Positions 1 through 13,238 of a stretch of DNA of 64,000 bases are shown piece after piece (the first letter of the stretch is position 1; every line of letters begins with the position of its first letter). This DNA comes from Motacilla alba alba (Eukaryota; Chordata; Aves; Passeriformes; Motacillidae). The notes under the pieces are model-generated. The model saw nothing but the letters and a program-made list of their open reading frames with translations. It ran no database searches and was not told the origin of the DNA. The stretch is taken from the NCBI RefSeq assembly GCF_015832195.1, contig NC_052018.1, forward strand, positions 33,508,115-33,572,114. Direction: 5' to 3'. The position numbers were made by a program, and so were the translations under genes.

Positions 1-480
1 TCCGAAGTCTAGGGGAATGAGGACGAATATATTCATGGTAAAGTTGTTTCAGTAAGCCACTGCTTCCATTAGAACTTGCAGGGCCCCCTGAAGCCAGCTG
101 GACATTCAGAATAACATGAAATGTTAAGACGGAACACTGCATGGAGTCAGCAACCACCAAGGCAACAAAGAGACACTTGGAGACAAGGAATGTCAGAGGT
201 GGGCACCTGGCGGAATGATGCTGGACCTGTGACAGCCCAGCCAGAGAGGTGTTGAACCGAGCTCCTGGCACACTCCAGGAGCTGACCCAGCCCTGCCAGT
301 GGAGGTCCCTGACCCAGCCCTGCCAGTGGAGGTCCTGCTTGCTTTGGGCCCTGGGGCCATCAGTGACCAATGAACAGGAGTCAGAAAGGTCTCTCACTCA
401 ATGAGACTGACTTTTGGATGAAGTCCAGTTCTCTTTAAAGATAAGGGCAGCTTTGTAATCTACTTTACATAGGCTTTCAA
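1..480. other. GC-richer unclassified patch at the window edge
   Basis: This stretch is visibly richer in G+C than the following kilobases and contains a 27-bp tandem duplication. It might be the end of an older repeat that continues outside the window, but I do not recognise a family. No open frame longer than about 60 codons begins here. Confidence 0.35.
282..335. repeat. 27-bp tandem duplication (2 copies)
   Basis: The unit starting CTGACCCAGCCCTGCC and ending GGAGGTCC occurs twice with no spacer and no mismatch (282-308 and 309-335). Perfect identity suggests a recent local duplication or a length-polymorphic minisatellite seed. Confidence 0.9.
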
Positions 481-3400
481 TTATATGTGATAAGTAAAAG
501 ATAAACTTTAAACAATAAGCATGAATTGAGTTCGTTATCCTACCTTGATTTTGTGCAGGAAAGGAACAGATATTTAGGAGTAATGTAGTGGGGTCTTCAT
601 GTCTTCTGGAAGCATCAAACTGTTTTTTGCCTCTTTGTCTTTGCTTCTGGTTCAGTGATCTCCAATATGCTTTATTTTACAAATTAAAGCCTCTGTTGCA
701 TGCATTATTGCAAGAAAACCATTTATTCCAAGGTGTCATTTCTGAACTTTTAAGTTTCCAAATAATATCAATCCCAGCACTGTCTCTAGTCACAAATTGA
801 GAAATCATTTTCATTGACACATCTTGGCTTCACAGTAAGGCTGTTCAGCTTTTCAAAGGGAGCTGTTTCTGGCACTGACTATTGTTTAAGGAAGTGAAAA
901 ATTACTCTTTGTGGAGATTGTTGATGTGACTTGGCTGGTTTTCTGTGAATTCAAAGTCGACTTGTTTAACAGATATTTTACTTCTGAATACTGGATTTTG
1001 AATGTCAATATAGTACCAAATGAACTATTTTTAAAAAGATCCATAGTAGGTGCTAGCCCGTTTGAAATTATTTTTATTATTCGTGTGTTAACACCTGCTG
1101 TTTGTGAAACTACAGTTACTGATAAACCACAGGGCTGCATGATAAACCTGACCTCAATCTTTAAGTGGCACTACACCCTTAATTCTCCAAAATAACTTCA
1201 CAATGTGCACACTAAGGTGCTTTAAAGAGGTGTGATGGCACATACATACCCAAGGGAAGAATCTCAATTTTACACAGTAGTTGTCACCTACTGTCAATGT
1301 CCATCTGGAGGCAGGTGGAGATATCTCTAACTGTGGACTGCTGATTATACAGTGTTTTTGAGCCACCATACTCACAGGAAAAAGGGGAGATATTCATGGT
1401 CAGGAACCAGGCATAGTCACTTCAGTACTTTCATGGGCAGTGTGCTGTAGTAACTTACTATCTAAGAAGTGAGTGAGTCATGGATGGAGTCATGTCCCAT
1501 CTCAAAGTCATATGGCAGTCACTAACAAGCTATCATGAAACCAGCTCTGGACATGACTGCTGAAATGGAAATCACGATGTTCTTTTGATGGTTTTCTGGT
1601 TTTCAAGATTGCTTTAGTCGCCTGCAGAGCAGAAAAATCTGTGAAAAAAGATCACAGAAAGGTATATTTGTGTATTATCTAGTTTACTGATATTCCTGTT
1701 CTGGAGCTAAAGAAAGTGTCAGAAAATGAAACACCAATCCAGCCTAAAATATTCAGTGTCAATGAACAACTGAAAGGCTAAGTGGACAAGAAGAAATTGT
1801 CCATTTTTTGCTGGGACAGAGGCTTGATATGGAGCAGCAGCTGTCATTTGCTCACAAAGTTAATTTTGGATAATTCTTGCCCTCCCATTGGTATATTTAC
1901 TGAAGCGCTTGATTAGTGAACAATGTGGGAAGTGTCTAAGGTTTTATCTCAGTGTTGTTAAATGTGCAGTGAAACCCACCCTGAGAAATAATCAATTAGA
2001 GCATTTGTGTACTGACTAAATGGTCTTTTAAAAGGTGCAGGGAAAACTCTGTGGTGAGTTTTCCTCATTAGCAATAGCCTTACATCAGAGAGCCTGGTCA
2101 AACATCCAGTCCAAGAAGACTGCAGGGTCCTTTTGTGTTAGGCTCAGAGTTAAGAGCCTTGGATTCAAAACCAGCCTACTCCCTGGTCTAAGTGGAGCAA
2201 AACCACCCCATTATCAAGTGTCTGTTCCTGAGCTCATGTGAGAAAAAGATGTCTAGGTCTAACCAGTTGCATCCCATCCCCTGTTTCATAATCCATCAGG
2301 GCAATGCTGGATGTATAGAGAGTGCTAGTGCTGATCCCTGCTCTGCAGGTAGGCTGTAGGAAATGAATCATTCTCAAATGTGGAAAGACTAAATGTCAGT
2401 TACAGCCATAAGAAGCTGAAAAGGAAAATGAGTGTGGGCTGCTGAAACTATTGGTATGATGCTATTAAGAAATGAAAAGCAGGAATAAAGGTAAACCTAC
2501 TATGGTGCTGCATGCCATGTCTGTTGATAAGCTGTTGTAGTATATGGTGGCGTGACAGTTCCGACTATTTGGACAAAGATAAAACATTTGCCATGCTTTG
2601 CAGGCTGGTACAGGAGCAAAATCTCCATTTCCATAAGACTGACAAGAGAAGAATCAAAGGAGAGTGAACTGGCAAAAGTCTGTGTGCACTGCTCAGCACA
2701 CAGTGGAACGCTGGTGACATCAGTGAGAAGGCTGACCAGGAGCAGTGAGAAGGTTGCTGAGAGCTCTCCTCAACAAGGAGAGTTGAAGAGGTGCACAAAT
2801 GTCAGCTCCTCCCTTGCACCTGCTTAGTAACCGAGCATGGCCCTGCAAGCAGTGAATCAATCCTTTTAAAAAGGCAAACTAGCTTTCCTCCATGCAAGTA
2901 TTTCTTACTCCAATCTTTGCTGAGCCAGTGAGAACATTTTCTTCTTTTTTTTTGTGATTGAAAACATTATTTTTCCTATGTAAACACAAGAATAGCAAAT
3001 CATGGGGAAAGAAGTCTTTTTAAACAACAAAGCTGTGATTCCTGCACTGAGCACTCTGAATTGTCTGTCTTACAGGCCAAAATACAAAAAAATGCTTCTG
3101 ACAGGAAGAAATGAGATCAAAACATGAACATTTTTCTAGTTTAATATTTATATTTTTAAGCTTTCTCATATTTCATTTTAATTTTCTACAAGAAAAAGGC
3201 CCTGCCTTGCCGGATTCTCTATGTTGCAGTAATTAAACTCAGTTAAAATATTTTTTCATATTTGTAACTGTGATTTTAGTGAAGTGCTGCTGGAAGACAT
3301 TAATCCAGTTTAGACCTGCTGAACTATTTTTGCCTGACACTTTCCATTTCAACCTATCAATTATCTTTTCTAACATTATTGTACCTTTCCACTGTATTTT

Positions 3401-4146
3401 TTTTAATACCTACACTATCTTTTAGCACATGCATGAGCTGGATACTCTTGTGTAAAGCACTGTATAAAAATTATGTTAGCCACTAGAAACATTTGCATCA
3501 CTTCCAGTTCCCTCATGTGAACCAAACTGAACTGCTTCATTTGAGCTTTCCAGTCTCAGGCTTCAGGCCTGAGTCTGGTGTTGGTCTTGCCTGATTGTTT
3601 CTGTTTTTTGCTTCCTTCATCAGGAACTCCAAGCATAGCTAATACTCAACCATGGTGTTATAAAAGACATCTGAGCAAGCTGCCATGCCAGAAACACACA
3701 AGTTGTTGACAACACGGAGCTCAGCATGGGCTAGTTAACCTTTTAAAGAAACAACAGTAAAATTTCTCTGATTGTTATGTATTTCCTCTTTGCCTTCTGA
3801 TGGGGAATTCAGTAAGGAACAACTTAATTCTTTCAAACCAATTCTAATAAAATGTAGATTGTTTTTAAGACAGTTTTCAAAGTGAATAGAGGACTAATCA
3901 CAAATGAAAAATAAGGCATGTGTGGTCAGGGTTGTCAAAATAATATCCAGACCACTGCTGAAACTTTAACACAATCAAGGATGGTAACAAAGAGCATGTG
4001 GCACAGAAGGAGGCACAATTGCTTAGGGCAGAATTTTTCCACCCTAACTTAAGTGTCTTAAAAGAAGGATACCTGAGTCTAAGTAGGATGTGTGAGTAAA
4101 TACTGAACTAATAGAAAGAAACAGTTGCTTCCTGGTGGTAATTCAG
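481..4146. other. Unique AT-rich non-coding sequence
   Basis: I see no recognisable gene, dispersed repeat or RNA. Short open frames (for example 911-1195 plus and 886-1140 minus, open on both strands over the same DNA) look like chance. A perfect 9-bp inverted repeat with a 6-base loop at 2041-2064 is within random expectation. Confidence 0.6.
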
Positions 4147-4222
4147 ATAATCCTGTGCTCAAGATGGTATGAAGACTTTACCTCTGGAAATGACTGTTTT
4201 CCCCTTGAGCACAGGGGATTAT
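4147..4222. other. 76-nt bulged inverted repeat (hairpin)
   Basis: The arm at 4147-4163 is the reverse complement of 4204-4222 apart from two extra Gs in the 3' arm, giving 12 contiguous pairs, a GG bulge and 5 more pairs. The core of the arm is TGTGCTCAAG paired with CTTGAGCACA. The loop is 40 bases and holds two small possible sub-hairpins (GGTA/TACC and GGAAA/TTTCC). The function is unknown. It is not a tRNA because no T-loop or anticodon arm can be fitted. Confidence 0.7.
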
Positions 4223-6960
4223 TTAGCTATGTAATTTTTAGGCAATAAAAGTGGCAAAGGTGAGAAAAAGAGCTGCTTCTATGAAAAAGGGATATTTGAT
4301 GGTGTGTTACCTGGAGCTTTTCTGGTATTTATTGTAGGGTCCTACTCAAGCAGAAGTTTATGGTTTTGAGAACATTCTGACAATACATGAGAAAGTGTGC
4401 TACAAGTTTGACCACTCTGCTACTCTTTTAAAATATGTATTAATGCAGTGAAAATGTGCAGCAGAAAGAGTATTAACATATTGAAACCAGAGTGCTGACT
4501 TCAGAGCACCTAGCATTTAAGTTGCTGTTGTAATCTGAAGCTGGATGTACTATGCCCCATCAAGAGGGGACATGGTATGTAGAAGGTGAAGTTGTAACGT
4601 AGAAGTTGCCCGCATAGAAATGGGTGAATTTAAAAATGGGCAAAGCTGGAAAAAAAATCTGTGAGGTCAACAAACTTTGTGGAGCTTTAGGAGGACTTCA
4701 TGGTATTTACATACTTGATGCCCTTTGATTTAAATGAACGTCAGCGTCGCATATGTCTCTGGCTTTACAAAACCAAGTCTTGACTTTCAGTGAAAGTCAA
4801 ACATCAAGGTGCTTCGCATCTGCTCATGATGAAATTAGGTGTGCAGATCCTGGTCTTCACCTGACTTGGAGCAAGGCTGATACTTCTGTGGCATGCTTTA
4901 GGACCTTGATTACATTCTGGGGGAGGAGAAGAGCAAAAAATCACAGGGCGTTTTTTATGTCTCTCTTTATTTCAAGTTTTTCAAATCTTGAAAAGGAATT
5001 AACCTAGGAAATGCCAAATTTGGAGTATAATAGGATTTCTTTAAACTCTTATGATTAAAAAAAATACCTCAGTCTTTATTAAAAAAAATTCATGACAATA
5101 GACAGCTATACAAGGATAAAAGTTCCACTGTTAACCCTTTTATTACTCCACTCAGCAAATATGCAAATACCTCTTCTGTTCATTTTTATCTGGTAAGCCC
5201 TGTGTCTAAAAGAGAAAAGAAATTAATCTTGGGCAATTTAAGAAAACATTTCAGTGATTTTTAGTTATCATATGGCGGATTCATAACTTCTTCCTCAGTA
5301 ATTTTAATGTAATTGCCTAGACGTGATGAATTTTCACCACTACTTGTCAATTGTGCTCTGCACAGGGTGGCTGTAACCACTTTTATTGTTTACAGGTACT
5401 TTTTCTTCCCTCAGGAAATATGTACCCTTACAGTTCCAAAATAAAAGATACTGCAGCTGTAATACATAGTTATCTTTTATCACCTGTTACTTCTATGGAG
5501 AATGTTAACACTGGCACCTTTTCAGCAAGGAAGTAATTTCATGCTAACAAGCCTTGCTTGCTTCAACAGCTATCTTTAATATGTCAATTAGTCTCAGAAA
5601 TGATGTAAGCATATGTGGTTACAAAGATATTTCTTTTATCTTTTTTTAATATTTTTTTGTGGCAAATTCATCATCATTAAATTCTGTCCTAATTCAGAAC
5701 TCAGTTTGTTTTCCTGAACACATACTGATAAAAGATATATGATTTTAGATACTCTTTACTACAGGTGGTAGAAATGCTGATCTTGTGGGTAGTGTAGGGT
5801 AGTTGCAGAAACTTTAAATACTTCCCTCATAGAGTCTCTGATGCAATATTAAAAATCGCTGAGCTGTGCTAATTTACACAACATGATGATCTTGACAGTG
5901 TGTGCACTACTATCTAATCCTGAGTAATAATGTAAAAATCTTCAATTTAGGGTTTCTTTTTTCAAAACATGTAAGACACTTCATCAGTAGCTAGAATTGC
6001 TGTGTGATTGACCAGGGCAGAGTAACACTGACCAGTCTGAGTAGCCAGAATCTGACTGTAGCCATCTCTTGAATGATACCAGGGATTTGGGAGAATTTTG
6101 TGTCTGGCTCTCCACTCAGCAATCCAGGACCTAATTCTACCAAGCCTCACATCTCTTCATCCATCTGGCAGAAGAACCTGAAAGGGGAAGCAGGAGCAAG
6201 GGTTTATGCAGGAGACAGCCCTACCATTTTCAAGTCTGAGAACCAACTAGTAGATCTCATGTTAATTTTATTTGGAAAAATAAAATAATAAATTATAAAA
6301 CCCCCCCAGATTTAGAAAGAAACTCATAATTTGAAATTATAGGTTTTGTAAAATAAAGGAGATTTTTCTGTCACCATTTAACAAGAAATATTCTTTTTCT
6401 TTTACAAATGGTGTCATTGTGTGCTAATGCATTTTTTAACATTTCTGATTCATCCTTTCTCAGAGCATATCCTGGTAACATATCACACTCAGAGAGAGAT
6501 TAATCCAACTGGCAAACAGTTACTGCATTCACTCTTCCTGTGGGCCATCACTTTTTCTGGGGATAATAATTTTTATCAAACCATTCTGCCTTGGTAACAC
6601 AGGGGCTTTTAGTTCTCATTCCCAGCTTACATTTTCCAAGATAATTTAATATGCATTCTGTCAAGTAAAAGGTCATATATTTCATTGCTGGAAATACTTC
6701 AGTTGAACAGAGCTAACCAGTATAAAAGATCTCATCTCAAAAGGATATTATTTCCCCAACTATGCGTTTCTCAAAAGGATGTTAAGATTGTTGTTTCTTA
6801 CAGAGTTAAAATAGGTCAAAAATTTTTTTAATCTATTTTACTTTTTAGTTTTTTGGAGTTTCCAAAATAGTTGCATTTGACAGATATCTCCATCTGATTC
6901 CACTTATTAGTCTACTCTGCAATGTATTTGCAGTTTCTGAGAGACTTCTTTTTGTTGCAG
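4223..6960. other. Unique AT-rich non-coding sequence
   Basis: There is no recognisable gene or dispersed repeat. A run of seven Cs at 6301 and several short A/T runs are the only simple features. An octamer ATGCAAAT lies at about 5161-5168 but is isolated. Confidence 0.6.
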
Positions 6961-7072
6961 TACATCGAGAACAAGTTCTTTGTTGGAAGTGGATGAAGTT
7001 ATGACAGATAAGGACAATGAAGGAAGGAATCTCGTGGAGATTTTTCTGTTCTTCACCTAGAGGTTGTATAAG
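6961..7072 (+). other. Candidate exon A (splice-site pair, probably non-coding)
   Basis: The segment is preceded by a pyrimidine-rich acceptor (CTTCTTTTTGTTGCAG) and followed by a donor (AAG|GTAAGATAC). It is 112 bp. The frame starting at its second base is open for 32 codons and then hits TAG, while the other two frames stop earlier, so it would not code through to the next candidate exon. It could be a long non-coding RNA exon or a pseudo-exon; pseudo-exons are common in vertebrate introns. Only the splice-like signals are seen here. Confidence 0.15.
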
Positions 7073-7341
7073 GTAAGATACTTTTACCCCTTTAACAAAG
7101 GAAAATAGCACAGTTGTACCTAACTCATCCTTTTAATACCTACTGATGTGAGTGGGATGGATCACACTGCACTTGGAAAAGAAATTAATTCCAGCAGTTA
7201 AGGGGGTTGAAGCACACATGCTACCTCAAAATAATTTTTTCTACTATCTTTTGGTGGCCAGTATCCACATATTCAAAGGAACATTGAAACGGATGGTATA
7301 ATAAATAATTAGCTTCTAATGTAATTTCTGTCTTGCTTCAG

Positions 7342-7461
7342 TTCTAGTTGAGAGAGAAGATCTGTGGGAGCATTCGAATATCAATGTCAATGTAGTCAGC
7401 ATATTTCCAAGATGCAAGCTTCGAAAAGCCCCAACAAAATGCTACCTAGTTATTGATGCAG
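7342..7461 (+). other. Candidate exon B (symmetric phase 1-1 open segment)
   Basis: The acceptor is TTTCTGTCTTGCTTCAG and the donor is GATGCAG|GTGAGATACC, both close to consensus. The 120-bp segment is open throughout in phase 1-1, reading VEREDLWEHSNINV near its start and KCYLVIDA at its end. The intron to candidate exon A would be 269 bp. The surrounding stop-to-stop frame is only about 62 codons, which is expected by chance in this window, and I do not recognise the peptide. It may be a lncRNA exon, an unrecognised coding exon or a pseudo-exon. Confidence 0.2.
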
Positions 7462-10400
7462 GTGAGATACCAATGTTCAGAGTGGCCAGTGTTCAAAATT
7501 ATTGAGACATTTGAAGAGTTTTGGATAAGCTTTTTAAAATGTCTTAACTGCAGATAAAGTTAAGCTCATCTCAGCCCTAACTCATTTTGAATTTCAAAGA
7601 AGGATTTCTCCATCTCTTTTTGTCTGTTTTCTGTAGTGAAACATAAAAGTTTTCACCATTTCAAATAGTGAAATTTGGATGGATTTCTGGTGTTTTATTT
7701 CTTCCTGTAGTAAAGTATTCTTTTTCATGTAAGTGTGCAGTCTTTCTAGATGACAACTTTGAAGCCTGTGGCCCTGTGAAGGAAACCTAAAGCTAACCTG
7801 AAAATAACTGCAGGGAATACATGCTAGAAATCAATTTGATCCTGGCAAAAAGAGCAGATCAGATAATTTAGCATCTTTTCCACTCTGAGTTCTGTTTCCA
7901 GTACTGACTCAGTTGGTCTGCTGTCAGATTCCTCTGCCATGTGTATGTTGGAGAGAAAAGAGAATTTAAAAAATGGATGTTTGCTTTGTATCAAGTTTTC
8001 ACAAGATGACTGTCAGTGTTGAATAAAGCTTGACATTTCCATCTGATAGACAAACAGCTTCTAAAAAGTTTGAGTGAGGTTTTCTTTTTAATGTTAATGA
8101 CTTTCAGAAAGTTTCTAGATCTAGTATTTCACATTAAAACAGCAAGAAAATGAAATTAAAAGAGAGGAAGATTTTGGTTTTTGAAAAAGAGTTTGTTTTG
8201 GTTGTGGTTTTGTTTGTTTGTTTTGATTTTGTTTTTAATGGTAATACTGCTTTTAAGTCAATGTACAAGCCCCATAGCATCCTTTATTGCCCCAGAAATA
8301 TACTTCCCTTGAAATTTTCATTCAGCAATTTTCTCCACATTCAGACTTTGTGAAGCCACATATCAAAATCCTTTTTTTCATTACTTCAACCTTTGCATCA
8401 CCATTTCTCTGTTTTGTTCTTTCTTCATTATTTTTCAAAGAAAGTGAAAAGAGAAGTAACATAAAGACACAGCTTTGAAAATGCTGTCTTGAAGATATCA
8501 TTGTAAATGATTTCCTGTACTCCAAGCATTAGGCAGGAAATCTGAGGGAGGTCACACTGGATTGTTATTAGCCCTGTCATCCTCCTTCAGTGCTTTCACA
8601 CACTGCCAGAAAAGGCACTGTAATATTTGGTATTCTAGGATTAAATTAGAAACCAATTATATCAATTAGAAACCAATCCTTAAAAACATATTTTTCAATC
8701 TGTTCTGTACTATTCAGCTTTAATTCTCTTTGCTTGATCACAGATTTCTTAATTTCTTTTTACAAAAGTCCTAGTTATGAATTGAGAAAATTACGATAAC
8801 CCACTCTTTCAATATCAATGTGTTAGCAACACACAGTATGCCAGGAGAATTCGAAACACTGCTGAAAAACCAGGGTCAGTCAGAGCTCACCTCTATGTAA
8901 GCACAATGTTACAATTTTGGGGGTAGAATTCAGAATAGTTTGGAAGTTCTCGAAACCTGAAAATCTTACCCAAATGCAATGGCAGCATGTACACGATGGA
9001 GGCACCTGTGAGGGGAGATACTACTGGATTTGTGTTTGTGTTAGGTCCTTAATGCCTTTAATAGATCTACTCCAGTGTGCCTGTTGGCTCTAGCCTACAG
9101 CTACTACCAAAGCAAAGACTGGAAGAGGTGTTGCGAAGTTACTTTTAGATTAACCCTTATTTGTGAGGCAAGTCTGGTTACAAATTATTACAAACAACAA
9201 TCTAGTTAATAGTTTCCTTAGGCTACTTTACTGGATCTTTTCCTGTTGCAATTGCATTGCATGTACAGTGATGTAACTTCATCTTTGTTATAGAAAGCAT
9301 GAACCGGAGTTGTCAACTAAACATTATAGCAATTTAATAGGAGCAATATGTCAAAAACACATTTCTGCAACATGGTAAACTTTGTAACCTTGATTTTTTT
9401 CATACAACTTTTCATTTTATTTCTGGTTTCAAGATTTTTTAAATTGCCAGCATATGTTCATTATTCTCTATAAGTGTATATAAAACTCACAAAGCCATAT
9501 GTTTTTCTCTGCAAAGCTGGCAGAACTCTATGCTATCTATACACAGGCCAAAAAAAAAAGAGGCTACTGTTATTGACTGTCCTATATATTTTTCTCTCTA
9601 ATGATGCCATTTCTGACAGAGATAATGTGAAAAAAATTGTCATCTAGAAAAGACCGTGCCCACTCTTGTTTTTTACACAAAGTTGAAATACCTAGGAAAA
9701 ACACAAAGCGCCTACATGACGGACTTGTGAAAAAGATTAGTATACTGCCAAAAGATGACATTATAATGAAGTATAAACAGATAAACAGTTATCTTCTGAA
9801 TTCAAGCAGATCTTTTTGTGGTGCTTCAAAGTAACAAGATGTTGAGATAGGGGTGTAGGTGGGAGATGGAAAAATGGCCTTGCAGAAAATGAAGCATTCG
9901 AATATGCCATGTAGTGGTTGTCACAAATCGTTCCCAGAGAGTATCAGGGATTGTGAAATGTGACTGCATCTGAGCAAACATAATTCAATCCAGTACTTCA
10001 TAACTCCTTGTTCATTTCTTACTTTTCCTTGTTCTTTGAAAATATTCCAAGCTATTGATGTAAAGGAGGTATTTTTCAAAGTCATTTTCCCTCTAAAGCT
10101 TCAGCTCAGTGAAGTATCTGGTAAAGCTCAGTCTTTCTTTTTCTCTGTGACTGATCAGCTGGAACCCAGCAGTCTGGCTGTATTAGCAGTCTATGACAAC
10201 ATTGTTCCTTATTTTAGTAATTCAGCATGATAAAGGGAGATGCTTCAATGGAGTTTTCAAATATATAAAAAAAAACTTGTTAAATCAAAATTTTGCTGAA
10301 CTGTGACTGTGGAAGGTATGGTTGCTACCCCAGAATCACAGGGGTTGGTTATGCTAATTCTGTAGAAGCAGTGATGTACATAGGTCTGTGTTCCCCTTGA

Positions 10401-13223
10401 AACAAAATGGCAAAAGGGGAATTCACATTTTCATGTATGGACAACCTACATACAGAGTCATGCATCTTGTATTCTGTAATCCCAGGCTGTCTGGATGTTT
10501 GATTGCTTATTTCTGTGGGTTCCCTCATTATTCTCAATATCCCTGCTGCTTTTTCAGACAGGTGTCAGCAGTGTGCCTGCAGTACTAGGTAGAAAATCTC
10601 AGTGACCCCCTACTCAGCCCCATGCTCATCTCTGGGGTAGTATTTTATGGAGCAGCAAAGGAACTGCCAGGATACAATCACCCATGGGTGCAACCTGGTA
10701 TGCCACCATGTCCCTTTCTAGGCAGCAGGGACCATGTACTTTCTCTAGAGCATGTGGTCCCCAAGTACCTGGAGCCTGTTTCAGCAGTTTGAAGACAAAA
10801 TGATGGTATGGATTTACTGAGTCTTCACTGACAGTAATGGCAGGGTATGTGATCTGTGCATGCATGTACCTGACTACTAGGAACCAACTCCTATTTTTAA
10901 AAGCCTTTGTTTCCTACAAAAGGCAGTGCAGTGAATGTTTCCTGAAAACATTTATTCCTTAGGATCCTGGTCAGACTTGAGTCACCATATTTACTGTCCA
11001 CTTGCTGTACACAACCCCTGGATCTTCCTATGTCAGGACCCTATTGTTTCCATATCAACATGGAGACAGAGAGGAACTTTACTTTTGTGAGACAGATATT
11101 GAATGACACAGCTTAAATAGCATTAATGGTCTCTCAGTATTGAGTTTAGCCATTCACTGGGTTTGGTTAGTGATGATGGCTGTAGCTCTCTGTGAATCCC
11201 AGATATCCCAGATCGTGCCATCATATTTCCCCTCTTTTAGTGGCTCAGGTGCAATCTATCCAAGAGTGTCAGCAAGTAAGCATGAGATATTTTTGTCTTC
11301 AGCATTATATCAAGAAAAATGGTGCCCATGGCCTATGCTGTTATTAGAAAATAAAGACCGAAAAAGAAATAAATGCTTCAAATAGACACAAAGAAGTTCA
11401 GAAAGCTGCTTGGTTCCAAAAATTGACCAAAAATAGTGCATTGTGATACCATGAGTAACACCACAGAACTGAGTTCTAAAAGTGAAGAATTTACAAAACA
11501 AGGATTTACAAAAATAGTGAATTTCAACTAGTTTTGCTAAGAGTTAGTCTACATTCAAGAGAACTTGTCATCTATGAGTGACAGGGGTAACTAACAGTTA
11601 CTAACAGTGACACTAACTTTTTTAGTGTCTTTTCCTAGTTTGCTTGTGTATTTTTTATAAACACTTCATTTCATGGGCTTTATTCTAGGCCTTGTACAAT
11701 TCCATGGAAATTATTGACTTATAAATCAAACTTGGTTCAGAAACAGCTATGCTAAAATAACTCATCATTTGAATCTCAGCACAGTAATATATTTAAGCTC
11801 ATGCTTTACTTGAAGTGAGGCAGCACAACATTTTGATGCTATAATGTTTTAAGGGAGCTTGCTGTTCACAGTGCTGACAGGAAGGAAAAGGTCATTGGTC
11901 TCTCACTCTCACTCAGGCAGGCAAACTAAAATATGACTTTTAAAAAGCCCTTGCAGAATAAAATGCTCCTGTCATTTCACCATGTAGAAGCTGAGTTTGG
12001 GGAAAATAAAGTAAAAAAGAAAAAGCAACTAAATCTCTGGACATATATTAGAATTATTATTGGACATATTATTAAAATATTTTATTTTCAGAAAGAATAT
12101 GAACATGTGGCAGACATTGAATTTTACTGATTTGAATCTGCACATGGCTTGCAGTGTTGGGTTATGTTGTCACATAAACAACATATGTGTTTGTCATGGC
12201 ACATCATAGCAGGACAAGTAGAAAGTACACTCCAAAATAAAGCTATGAACAAACACTGGAAAACAGACTAGGTTTAGATTACTAAGGTATTTCAGTGGCC
12301 AGATTTTCAAAGCATCCATTCATCAGGAGCTGAACTCTAGAAAATCCCGGTATCTGCTTTAGTATCTCAGCCTTGGGATTGTCTTAACATCTAAGCTTCT
12401 CCTGCTTTGCACAGGAGTTAGATAGCACTCAGTGCCTAAACCTCTGTTGATGTGACAGATGTGATGAGACAAGCTACCTCACTCAGGCACCTCTTGCTTG
12501 CACCCTTGAATCCTATTTAGCAGATCAAGTCTTTCATGAAGCTGGACTGTGAAAAACTAGGAGAATTTCTTGGGCTATCAACCCTATCTTGGGCTATTGC
12601 TTTTCAAGACCCCTAAACTACACTGGTGCTGACAGCTTATTTCAAAGGTTCACCAGTAGTCTATAGACATAATGTAACTCATCTCTTGAGTCTCTCATGA
12701 CAGCCATCATAACCAGAGAATATACTCATAATCATGGACTTCTATTTAGTCATTACAATAAAAGCATAATTCTTCCAGTAAGAAAAATTATCTAAACATA
12801 ACTGGATTTAATGAAAGATTTTTCCCCCAGTAGAAACTTACCCTCAGACCACTCTCAGTCAATATTTTCTCTTGTATTTCTTCTATTGGCTCAAAGCTTG
12901 CTGAAAAGAGCCAAAAGATATTTTATATGGAGAGAAAATACAGTAAGTCTAAATTTATATGTAAATCAGTTATTGATGTTTACTTGATACAGTGAAAAAA
13001 GTATGCTTGTTGAAAGTAGGAAAGAAAATGAAAATCACCAGACATCAAACCCTTAATGTTCTCTCATTGTTGAAGAAGTTAAAATACAACTATCATTTCT
13101 AACTGAGAGATGGGAAGGAAAAATATGAGCAAGCATTGCCAAGTACTTTGATTTACTTCCTATTTTTAAGACCAGCTAGGGTTTTGGTTTTTTTTTTTAA
13201 TTCCAAAGGTAAATTTCTCATTG
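7462..13223. other. Unique AT-rich non-coding sequence
   Basis: No gene, LTR or LINE is recognisable. Minor features are a TTTG-rich tract near 8200-8235, a 14-bp direct repeat with a 20-bp period (8644-8657 and 8664-8677) and a near-repeat of TCTTGGGCTAT around 12568-12600. Confidence 0.6.
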
Positions 13224-13238
13224 CACTCCAGGTGGCAG
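13224..13238 (+). promoter_or_regulatory. CTCF-like motif (weak)
   Basis: CTCCAGGTGGCAG resembles the core of the vertebrate CTCF motif (YAGGTGGCAG). It is a single motif match with no supporting context. Confidence 0.25.

Noticed and set aside
886..1195. Open frames on both strands over the same 250 bp, considered as an old viral or gene fragment
   Set aside because: Neither translation resembled a family I can name, and double-strand openness alone is weak evidence.
2041..2064. Perfect 9-bp inverted repeat with a 6-base loop
   Set aside because: One or two such repeats are expected by chance in the window.
4147..4222. The 76-nt hairpin as a tRNA, because of its length
   Set aside because: The closing stem is too long, and there is no T-loop consensus, anticodon arm or CCA context.
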